A stretch of 64,000 nt of DNA from Rhodospirillaceae bacterium (lineage in GTDB: Bacteria; Pseudomonadota; Alphaproteobacteria; Puniceispirillales; Puniceispirillaceae): assembly GCA_002731315.1 (NCBI GenBank), contig PCBG01000019.1, positions 13,308 to 77,307 on the forward strand, written 5' to 3'. This document shows positions 17,850 to 24,602 of the stretch, piece by piece. Both the position numbers and the translations under genes were made by a program. How positions within the stretch are numbered: position 1 is the stretch's first letter; each line of letters starts with the position of its first letter. A model generated the notes under the pieces. The model saw only the letters and a program-made list of their open reading frames with translations, did no database searches and was not told where the DNA came from.

Positions 17850-18431
17850 ATGCCCGATTTCCGACTTCGCAAGATGATGCTGTTTTCAGAGACCATTCAT
17901 CACGAAAATGGCCCACCACCAGCTAATCCACGCCGACGCGGGGCAATTGTCGCCATTGTCGCCAACCCTTTTGCGGACACCTGGCAACCGGATCTGCGGT
18001 CATCCATGGACGTGCTTAAGCCGCTTGGCCTAGAGATGACCGACGAACTGATCGATGCACTGGGTGGGGTCGATAGCATTGACGGCTATGGTAAGGCCGC
18101 CCTTGCCGGCGAGGGCGGCGAACTGGAACATACCGCGCTATGGCACGTGCCCGGCGGCTATTCCATGCGCGAGCGACTGGGCGATGCAAAAGCGATAGTG
18201 CCGTCTGCAATGAAGGTCGGCGGCCCCGGCACTCCTATCGACATACCGCTTGGCCATATCAACGCCGCCTATGTGCGCAGCCATTTCGACGCGATGGAGG
18301 TGCGCCTTCCCGATTCCCCGCGTGCTGGCGAGATCATGTTTGCGCTGGCGATGTCATGTGGCCCCAGGATCCATAACCGGATGGGTGGCCTGACGGTGGA
18401 TGAGGTGAAGGGCGAAGACGGGCTGCGCTGA
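17850..18431 (+). CDS. DUF1185 'amino acid synthesis' family protein
   Basis: A protein of 193 residues with GAGGAC upstream of its ATG and a three-base gap from the previous gene. It matches the small DUF1185 family: RRGAIVAIVANPFADTW, then ALGGVDSIDGYGKAALAGEGGELEH, and GGPGTPIDIPLGHINAAYVRSHFDAME. No reaction is known for the family despite its database name. It closes the Mo-hydroxylase/reductase gene run and is repeatedly seen beside such genes, so it probably acts on a pathway intermediate. Confidence 0.82.
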   Translation: MPDFRLRKMMLFSETIHHENGPPPANPRRRGAIVAIVANPFADTWQPDLRSSMDVLKPLGLEMTDELIDALGGVDSIDGYGKAALAGEGGELEHTALWHVPGGYSMRERLGDAKAIVPSAMKVGGPGTPIDIPLGHINAAYVRSHFDAMEVRLPDSPRAGEIMFALAMSCGPRIHNRMGGLTVDEVKGEDGLR

Positions 18432-18504
18432 ACGGGGCATGTTGTGCAAGGCACGATCCGGGTTACAGTGAGACACAACAGACAGACTGATAGGGAGATG
18501 GCAG

Positions 18505-19101
18505 ATGAAAGCCCTGATAGTAATCGACCCGCAGAATGATTTTTGCCCAGGTGGCGCGCTAGCAGTCGCCGGCGGTGACGAGATTATGTTGCATATTAAT
18601 GTGATGATGGATGATTTCGATATTGTTGTACTGACCCAAGACTGGCACCCCGCCGGCCATTCCAGCTTTGCCTCTTCGCATGACGGCGCGATGCCTTTTA
18701 CCTTCACCGAAATGCCCTATGGCCCGCAGGTGCTGTGGCCAGACCACTGCATTCAAGCAAGCGCAGGAGCGGCCTTCCATCCAGCGCTGAATACTGATCG
18801 CGCCGACGCCATCATCCGCAAGGGCATGAACCCGTCGGTGGACTCCTATTCCGCCTTTTTCGAGAATGACAAGACCACCGCCACCGGCCTCACAGGATTG
18901 TTGAAAGGGCGTGGCTGCACCGATCTGACCATGGTCGGGCTGGCCACTGATTATTGTGTAGCCTGGTCGGCACTTGACGGCGCGGCGCAGGGTTTTAAAG
19001 TTGAGGTAATGCTTTCGGCCTGCCGAGCGATTGATCTCGACGGGTCACTGAATAGCGCTCTGACGAATATGCGCGAGGCCGGGATTTGCCTTGCCGGATA
19101 A
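18505..19101 (+). CDS. pncA: Nicotinamidase (PncA type), isochorismatase superfamily
   Basis: A protein of 198 residues with a strong GGGAG site. All PncA landmarks are present: Asp8 in DPQNDFCPGG, metal ligands Asp46, His48 and His52 within TQDWHPAGHSSFA, His81 in WPDHC, Lys106 in RKGMNP, and the nucleophile Cys151 in ATDYCV. It hydrolyses nicotinamide to nicotinate and ammonia in the cytoplasm, as part of NAD salvage. It follows the nicotinate-type gene run by about 70 bases on the same strand, so it may also feed nicotinate into that pathway. The enzyme call is strong; the catabolic link rests on position. Confidence 0.9.
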   Translation: MKALIVIDPQNDFCPGGALAVAGGDEIMLHINVMMDDFDIVVLTQDWHPAGHSSFASSHDGAMPFTFTEMPYGPQVLWPDHCIQASAGAAFHPALNTDRADAIIRKGMNPSVDSYSAFFENDKTTATGLTGLLKGRGCTDLTMVGLATDYCVAWSALDGAAQGFKVEVMLSACRAIDLDGSLNSALTNMREAGICLAG

Positions 19102-19125
19102 AGATGACATTGGGAAAGGGTCTCG

Positions 19126-19668
19126 ATGACTGACAACAATTCAAGCACAGACCAGCCTGACGGGCCAACTCAACGACCACATCGCGGCAGCCTACTGGTG
19201 ACCTTCATCGGGGGCGCACTAATCGGTGCTTCGGTCTTCTGGACAGGGTCCGAGCTGTTGGAAACGACGGCGGAAACAACAGATAGCATGACTATGCCGG
19301 CCAAGGGTGGTGGCGGGCATGCCGGCCATGCCGCGATGATGGTAGCGGTCGATGACTGGGCCGTCAAACCGACGCTGGACACCGCTATCTATGCTGATCC
19401 TGTCGGCGGATGGAACCTGAATGTGAAGACCAGCAACTTCACTTTTGATGCGGCCGCCGCCGGGCGCGACAATGTCGAGGGGAACGGTCATGCCCATGTC
19501 TATGTGAACGGGATGAAGCTCGGGCGCATCTATGGCGCGTGGTACCATATCGCCAGCCTGCCAAAGGGAAGGCACGAGATTTCGGTATCTCTTTATGCCA
19601 ATGACCATCGCGGGCTAGCGCTGGGCGGCACCAAGATCACCAGCACCACCAAAGTCATTGTTGAATAG
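19126..19668 (+). CDS. Membrane-anchored protein with a histidine-containing soluble domain, unrecognised
   Basis: A protein of 180 residues preceded by GGGAAAGGG. Residues 1-22 are polar, 23-45 form one membrane anchor (SLLVTFIGGALIGASVFWTG), and a glycine/histidine stretch (GGGGHAGHAAMM) leads into a compact domain with GNGHAHVYVNGMKLGRIYGAWYHI and SVSLYANDHRGLALGG. The spaced His residues (HAH, WYH, DHR) resemble metal-binding beta-sandwich proteins of the periplasm, but I cannot name a family. It follows pncA closely on the same strand and may share its transcript. Confidence 0.7.
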   Translation: MTDNNSSTDQPDGPTQRPHRGSLLVTFIGGALIGASVFWTGSELLETTAETTDSMTMPAKGGGGHAGHAAMMVAVDDWAVKPTLDTAIYADPVGGWNLNVKTSNFTFDAAAAGRDNVEGNGHAHVYVNGMKLGRIYGAWYHIASLPKGRHEISVSLYANDHRGLALGGTKITSTTKVIVE

Positions 19669-20156
19669 CGGACCGTAGCCGTTTACGTTGCCACATCTAC
19701 TTGTATTCGAAAAGTGTCCCCGAAAAATGTCAACGCGACCCCCGCCGCGGCCAACGGACACTATTTTTATAAGATTCGCATAGAAATAGCGGTGCGTTTT
19801 ACGGCGTGCGTTTGCGCGTCCTTCATTCGGGCATTGGCTGGACAATATCACCTAAGCTGAAGTTTTTAGGGTGCATGGCAACAATTAGCATGTTTCGCGG
19901 ATGCTGGAACCCGCCAGCGATTAGCTGGCTGTCATTGGCAATTATTTCTTTCAGTCGAGCGACACCAACGTTATTTCCCGCTTTGCGCGGACAGCAACCT
20001 TGCGTTAGCAAAATGCGCCCTTGCGTCGGAGGCCGTAACGCTTGATCCGGCTTTGGCAGAAAGATGCACTCATGCTTGGACACATCATAGGATTTGCGCG
20101 ACCCTTTGAATTGCCGAACCAAAAAGCCATACGTGTTCAGATATAGGAGAGCTGTT
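19669..20156. other. Gene-poor stretch with a possible decayed TPR fragment
   Basis: No intact gene is convincing here. On the plus strand a short run around 19985-20065 reads ADSNLALAKCALASEA then VTLDPALAE, which is like one TPR helix pair, but no open frame surrounds it. A 99-codon minus-strand frame (19823-20122) overlaps it and has no recognisable features. Confidence 0.3.
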
Positions 20157-20288
20157 ATGGAATTCGTTACTATTTCTCACTGGGACGTCCCCAGTGCGAC
20201 AGATGACATGATGGATGAAGATGGTCGCGGCGCATGCCGGCCCTGCCCATGCAAGTTGACAACAGTCTTCATTCAAAAAAACAAATGA
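20157..20288 (+). CDS. Small ORF, possible truncated ferredoxin-fold protein
   Basis: It encodes 43 residues starting MEFVTISHWDVPSATDDM, with GGAGAG ten bases upstream. The start looks like the first strand of small NIPSNAP/ABM-like dimeric alpha-beta barrel proteins, which also occur at 22550, 27140 and 27602. The second half is Cys-rich (GACRPCPC) and unlike that fold, so a frameshift or truncation is possible. Coding status is uncertain. Confidence 0.35.
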   Translation: MEFVTISHWDVPSATDDMMDEDGRGACRPCPCKLTTVFIQKNK

Positions 20289-20360
20289 TGAGAGGCCCGG
20301 CTTCTCGGCCCTTTCCCGTTCAGGCTGCGCCGGGAAATTGGCTGACCTCTATCACCTTTA

Positions 20361-21020
20361 TTACTGGTTGCGCAGGCTGTCCGCGATCACGTTCAGGGAT
20401 CGCAACGCATTAATATTGTGCCGCGTGGTTGCATATTCGCCAGCGAACAGGTAACAAAGCAGCTCTTCCTTCAAGGCAGCTTCCTGGTTCACCTCGGTAT
20501 CCTCGACCGCGATTACCTCATGGGTCGGAACGCCGAAATGTGCAATGGCCAGGCGATAGACTTCACCATCTGGCTTTTCCTGCTCTACATCCGCCTTTGT
20601 CGTAATCAGGTCAAAATGTCGAAAATCAAAGGTAGGGTTCAGCGCATCGCGCAAAATCTCTATGTTTTCCGCCGTGGTCGTCGTGATGAACCCCAGCTTG
20701 ATCCCCTGCGCTTTACAGGCTTCGAGGCAGTCAACAACGCCGTCACGGTAAGACAGTCCGTCGCTGATCAACTCTTTGAAAAATTCACCCTTGGAGTGGT
20801 ATATGGCCGACAAGAGGTCGGATGAAAGCGCACCATTGGCATAGGACTGCAAGCGTTTCAGCCCCCCCGGGTTGCGCAGCATTTCGCAGTAATTTCCAAC
20901 CGTCCAGTACCAATCCAGCCCATGCCGGGAAAAGGCCATATTATAGGCCTGGCGCTGCATTTCAGATGTTTCCGCGACAACGCCGATCGAACCCATTAGC
21001 AATACGTTCACTTCTGCCAT
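20361..21020 (-). CDS. HAD-superfamily protein lacking the catalytic aspartates of motif I
   Basis: A protein of 219 residues with the size and layout of CbbY/Gph-type HAD phosphatases. Motif II is GFITTTT, motif III the Lys in EQEKPDGEVYRLA, motif IV VIAVEDTEVN. The N-terminal motif, normally DxDG(V/T), reads LLMGSIGVVAET: the nucleophile Asp is Gly and the second Asp is Ile. The rest of the loop (GV..ET) is preserved, so this is substitution, not a frameshift. The protein is therefore unlikely to be a normal phosphatase and may bind a phosphorylated ligand or act as a regulator. It stands alone on the minus strand. Confidence 0.8.
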   Translation of the reverse strand: MAEVNVLLMGSIGVVAETSEMQRQAYNMAFSRHGLDWYWTVGNYCEMLRNPGGLKRLQSYANGALSSDLLSAIYHSKGEFFKELISDGLSYRDGVVDCLEACKAQGIKLGFITTTTAENIEILRDALNPTFDFRHFDLITTKADVEQEKPDGEVYRLAIAHFGVPTHEVIAVEDTEVNQEAALKEELLCYLFAGEYATTRHNINALRSLNVIADSLRNQ

Positions 21021-21179
21021 ATCGACCCACCAAACCGAGACATGATAAAAAACCTTTCAGATGTTATCATCTTCGTCGCAAAATATCTGCGCAACTTTAG
21101 CCGCTGCTGCCGTCATTTTGGCATTGGACTGCTAAAAAGCATAGGCAAGGAACAAAGATCAAGGTACCATTTATTATTA

Positions 21180-21620
21180 ATGATAAACATTAATCACACG
21201 CTTTTGACCGCCCTCACCGCCATCTTGTTCCTTGCACCAGGGAGCGGGGCAGATACGACCAACAGGGCCCTGCAGGTGTCCCCGGTACCGGGCGTTTTTG
21301 TTGGCGGCGTAGGGCTGTTATGCAGTTCTAGCGAATCATCTCATAGGACCGCGTTCTTTTTACTGACACGCGACCGCGAAACAGCCGGCAGCGCGCTGTT
21401 CGACGATGATGATGTAACTTACGCGATGATGCCACTGACAGGAAAGACCCCGTCTGTTTTCAGATTTGGCGAGGGGTCCGATACTATAGAGGTGGATCGC
21501 AGAACGCTGGTGATATTAGAGTCAGATATAACTTATGATTGCGCATTATACAGTATCAGTGACCTGCATAAGGCAGCCGCGAACCATCTGCATGATCTAC
21601 TTGGCGAGAACAAGATTTAA
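21180..21620 (+). CDS. Small predicted secreted protein, unrecognised
   Basis: It encodes 146 residues from the ATG at 21180, chosen because it begins a good signal peptide (MININHTLLTALTAILFLAPGSGAD); the frame is open 46 codons upstream but without signal-like features. The mature part contains two Cys and an acidic run ALFDDDDVTYAMMPL. No family is recognised. Ribosome site is weak. The downstream 400 bases look like decayed coding DNA, so this may be the surviving front of a larger locus. Confidence 0.5.
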   Translation: MININHTLLTALTAILFLAPGSGADTTNRALQVSPVPGVFVGGVGLLCSSSESSHRTAFFLLTRDRETAGSALFDDDDVTYAMMPLTGKTPSVFRFGEGSDTIEVDRRTLVILESDITYDCALYSISDLHKAAANHLHDLLGENKI

Positions 21621-21639
21621 GGCGGGCTGTTCTGCCCCT

Positions 21640-22020
21640 TCCACCGGCCGCTGACGGGACAGGCGCGGAACAAACGGACAACCTGCTGGAGGCAACTTAT
21701 CTTACCAGTATCGTGGAATGATTTTGTAGACGGATTCCGTGTCGGGTCAGATACAAGAAACATCGAACCCTTGTCTGCGCTGATTACAAATGATTTCGAT
21801 TTGGTAACCCCGGATATGGACAGAGCGGCAACCCTTACATGGGCGATAACGAATTCTTTCAGGATAAACGGTGATGCCGAAACATTCTATGAAAATGATG
21901 CCGTGATTGCCCCCCGTGGTGGATAATCAGGTCACGCAAAATCTTGTTATGGGCATTGCAAGGCTGAAAAAAGGCGAAATTTGTCGTTATGAGCACATGC
22001 GCACGCTGTCAGGCGCATAA
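21640..22020 (+). pseudogene. Probable decayed coding region with frameshifts
   Basis: No single frame is open, but coding-like runs join across frames: EQTDNLLEATYLTSIVE, then WNDFVDGFRVGSDTRNIEPL continuing to FYENDAVIA, then, after a shift at a run of six C (about 21911-21916), VVDNQVTQNLVMGIARLKKG to a stop at about 22018-22020. The C-run shift could be a sequencing or assembly error rather than true decay. Family unknown. Confidence 0.4.
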
Positions 22021-22067
22021 AACGTCTGACCGGTACATGAAAAACAGGCAGCAGCGGCCAGCATCTG

Positions 22068-22262
22068 ATGACAGATCATAAAGACGAAATCATCGAAATG
22101 GCATTGTCCGACAAGGTGTCCTTTGACGCGATAAAGGACATCTATGGCCTTGACCAGAATCAGGTGAAACGGCTGATGCGCTCAGAACTCAAACCCGGCA
22201 GCTATCGTGCATGGCGTAAGCGGGTCGAGACCTTCTCCAAACGGCACCCTATTTACAAATAG
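22068..22262 (+). CDS. DUF2805 / TIGR03643 family small protein
   Basis: It encodes 64 residues: DEIIEMALSDKVSFDAIKDI, then GLDQNQVKRLMR and PGSYRAWRKRV. This is the standard pattern of the TIGR03643 family, a short helix-turn-helix-like protein of unknown function found in many marine proteobacteria and cyanobacteria. Length is normal for the family. It stands alone between decayed DNA and the 22550 gene. Confidence 0.85.
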   Translation: MTDHKDEIIEMALSDKVSFDAIKDIYGLDQNQVKRLMRSELKPGSYRAWRKRVETFSKRHPIYK

Positions 22263-22549
22263 GTCCGTATTGGCCAGCCTTGCTGTTGAACGCAGATGGT
22301 TGGCTTTCAGCATGATGGTCCCACTGCCATTATGAAGACTGGTTTGAACAGAACGCTCGAATCAATGCACCGCAAATCTGGACAGCCTTACTTTTTCAGA
22401 AAATAATGATACGCTTTTGAACTGGTCCACTGCCTAAAGTGCTGCGCCCCGAGCAGTCGTCACGCGTGGATAAGTGAACCCGCCCGGTGCACCGTGCAGC
22501 ATTGCGCAATATTAAACTGAAGATCCTACATTCAACGAGGGAGGAATCC

Positions 22550-23167
22550 ATGTTTGTTTCCAGAAGAATCATCCGTCCAGAAGTCGGAAAGACAGAACTT
22601 GCAAACGAGCGTGTTCATAAAATGGCAGAGCTTATCGGTGGCCATGGCGTTGGCACCCGCGTATCAAGGGTTATGGCCGGCGAAGGTGCCGGCGACCTTC
22701 ACCTGTATGTGTATTTTGAAACCATGAGCCAGGCCATGGCTGTTGGCGAAGCGATGACAGCAGATGCCGGTGTCAAGGCATTGATGGCGGAACGCGAGGC
22801 AAACCCGGCGGGAGCGGTCATCGGGCCAGAGGGTTTCCGCATCATCAGTGGTGACATAAAGGGGGACACTCGCGCCAGTCTGCAACGCGTATATGAGATG
22901 AAGCGCAGCAATCTTCCGGCAGCCATGGAGATGCTGGATGAACTTCGCATCATGATGAAGGACGAGCCAGTTAATATTTTTGCTGGCGTACCTGTCATTG
23001 CGAGCAAAATGGACATGCTTTTTGTCAGCTATGCCTTTGCCGATTTGGCGGCTCTTGGCGCGGGCGTCGATGGCGTCGGCATTTCGCCGGAATTCCAGGC
23101 AATCGTAGCGCGCGCAAGTGAAATTGGTCGGCTATGTGAAGCACGGATCACCGTCGCAATCGACTGA
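22550..23167 (+). CDS. Two-repeat ferredoxin-fold (NIPSNAP/ABM-like) protein, function unknown
   Basis: A protein of 205 residues from the ATG at 22550, which has an excellent GGGAGGA site eight bases upstream; the frame extends 21 codons further without a ribosome site. It appears to consist of two similar alpha-beta halves (about 1-105 and 106-205), each with a hydrophobic strand, a helix and a LYVYFETMSQAMAVGEAM or MLFVSYAFADLAALGAG strand-helix unit, as in dimeric alpha-beta barrel proteins. No catalytic residues are identifiable. A hairpin-T terminator follows. Related small proteins lie at 27140 and 27602. Confidence 0.7.
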   Translation: MFVSRRIIRPEVGKTELANERVHKMAELIGGHGVGTRVSRVMAGEGAGDLHLYVYFETMSQAMAVGEAMTADAGVKALMAEREANPAGAVIGPEGFRIISGDIKGDTRASLQRVYEMKRSNLPAAMEMLDELRIMMKDEPVNIFAGVPVIASKMDMLFVSYAFADLAALGAGVDGVGISPEFQAIVARASEIGRLCEARITVAID

Positions 23168-23197
23168 TCGGCACCTTAATGTGTCATAAAAATATAG

Positions 23198-23237
23198 CGT
23201 GGCCCGGCCAGAATTAGGCAAGCGAGGCCACGTTTTA
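23198..23237 (+). terminator. Terminator after the 22550 gene
   Basis: Seven-base stem CGTGGCC / GGCCACG followed by TTTTAT, about 30 bases after the stop. The loop is long (21 bases) and may fold further. Confidence 0.6.
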
Positions 23238-23258
23238 TCTGTTGAAATTAGGCAGATG

Positions 23259-23307
23259 AAATGTTGGGCGTACCAGGGGCTGAACCTGTGAACCCTACCG
23301 TGTCCAA
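23259..23307 (-). repeat. Fragment of the tRNA-Val 3' half
   Basis: The plus strand reads GAAATGTTGGGCGTACCAGG and continues with a T-arm and anticodon-side sequence that matches the intact tRNA-Val at 29290-29364 with about nine differences. The similarity begins outside the tRNA 3' end and stops near the anticodon. It cannot fold into a tRNA. It is the first of three such copies and probably marks one end of an integrated segment. Confidence 0.7.
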
Positions 23308-23488
23308 ATATATACGATAGGCGCTAACAAAAAATTCAGATTGAATTAATACTTTGGCACACCGCAAAACCGTTTGCGCGTAGCACAGTTGTAGGTTTTT
23401 TTGCCTGCTTTTCTGGCAGTTTTGTGTCGGGCAATCACGTCGATAACTCTAAGTTTTTTTAACTTAAAGTTCGCCGGGCAAACGCGTC

Positions 23489-23524
23489 TAAAAAAGGTCA
23501 CCGGCGATTATTTTTCCGGTGACC
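23489..23524 (-). terminator. Intrinsic terminator of the 23564 gene
   Basis: On the minus strand a perfect nine-base stem (GGTCACCGG / CCGGTGACC, 11-base loop) is followed by six T. It lies 40 bases after the stop of the gene at 23564-23926. Confidence 0.88.
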
Positions 23525-23563
23525 CTAGCTCCTCCGCATAAACTTGGAGCGTTTTTCAACGTA

Positions 23564-23926
23564 CTACATGTACATCACATAAAGAAGCGACACACCCGTA
23601 CCGCCGAATATTAGGGTGATCATAATTTTGAACATGCCCCACTGTGTCTCTTCAAAGCGTCTGTATATATTTGACTGCTTATCTTCTTCGTCGAAGTCCA
23701 TAGAACATGCTTTCAAATCATCCATAGCGTCAACCGCTCCGAGAATGGTAAGCAGGTTAGCCAGCACAATTACGACAGTCATAGGCAAATAGACAGATGT
23801 AGCGCCCATGCTGATCAGAAATAGCATCGCAATGTTGATGAAAAAGCCAACAGTGACCATCCACAGAAGATCACGACTTCGTATGCCGACCATCGTGATA
23901 CGGTTTGTAGTCATTTCTTTTGACAT
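23564..23926 (-). CDS. Small three-helix membrane protein, unrecognised
   Basis: A protein of 120 residues with GGGAG seven bases before its ATG. Hydrophobic segments lie at about 21-38, 43-65 and 97-118; an acidic cytoplasmic loop (MDFDEEDKQSN) separates the second and third. No family recognised. It is monocistronic, with a clear terminator behind it, and lies at the AT-rich left end of the tRNA-flanked segment, so it is probably acquired cargo. Confidence 0.72.
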   Translation of the reverse strand: MSKEMTTNRITMVGIRSRDLLWMVTVGFFINIAMLFLISMGATSVYLPMTVVIVLANLLTILGAVDAMDDLKACSMDFDEEDKQSNIYRRFEETQWGMFKIMITLIFGGTGVSLLYVMYM

Positions 23927-24096
23927 CGTTTAACTCCCATTGAATTGATGATATAGGACGAGAATTTTCTAATAGTCCAAAAACTAGTATTCGATTATAA
24001 ATCAATTAGTCGATCTGGTAATTGATTACTTGCTAAATAATGCCATTTCGTATTCCTGTAATATGTAGCGTGTTTGAACAAAGTCTGAGAAAACAG

Positions 24097-24492
24097 ATGA
24101 ATTCATCCCATCTAGATTTTATTTTCCGTTTTGGCATCGTCTGCGTGTTTTTTGTCAACGGTGTATCTAAACTACAAAACATTGATGGGGTCATGGGATG
24201 GATGGAAAGTTATGGCTTTCCGGGGGCATTTATTTTCCCTGCCATTGCAATAGAACTTATAGCACCGCTGTTGATCCTGTTCGGAATTGAGCGCAGGTTT
24301 TCTTGTCTAAGCCTGATGGCGTTTTGTGCACTTTCTGCTTTGATCTTTCATTCTGATTTCGATAGTGCTGTTCAAATCACAGCGTTTCTGAAGAATATAG
24401 CATTAATGTCAGGCATCTATTTTCTAATGACAAAGAAACAAAAGCCACAAGACGCTGAATGGGACCACAATCGAACCGAAAAGTTAGATTAG
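24097..24492 (+). CDS. DoxX-family membrane protein
   Basis: A protein of 131 residues from the ATG at 24097; an ATG at 24040 would add 19 residues that do not resemble the family. It shows the DoxX pattern: FRFGIVCVFFVNGVSKLQN, GWMESYGFPG, then AIAIELIAPLLILFGIERR, with four hydrophobic helices. DoxX proteins are small inner-membrane quinone- or redox-linked subunits of varied function. The next gene on the strand is a molybdopterin oxidoreductase, about 110 bases on, which may be functionally linked. The DNA is AT-rich like the rest of the segment. Confidence 0.8.
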   Translation: MNSSHLDFIFRFGIVCVFFVNGVSKLQNIDGVMGWMESYGFPGAFIFPAIAIELIAPLLILFGIERRFSCLSLMAFCALSALIFHSDFDSAVQITAFLKNIALMSGIYFLMTKKQKPQDAEWDHNRTEKLD

Positions 24493-24602
24493 TTGCCTAG
24501 ACGGAATCAGAGATAAAACGAACACTATGTTACAGGTTTCATAAAGTAATTCCCGGTGTTGTTTTCTCTAAGAATTGGAAGTCATAGCCGACGGAGGTCC
24601 TC

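Noticed and set aside
15470..18431. Oxidative pyrimidine route (uracil dehydrogenase, barbiturase, ureidomalonase) as the meaning of the Mo-hydroxylase cluster
   Set aside because: The following proteins do not look like barbiturase/cyanuric acid hydrolase; their motifs fit the Hnr-like, UPF0280 and DUF1185 families.
19823..20122. 99-codon minus-strand frame
   Set aside because: No recognisable features or good start; overlaps a TPR-like scrap on the other strand. Not strong enough to list as a gene.
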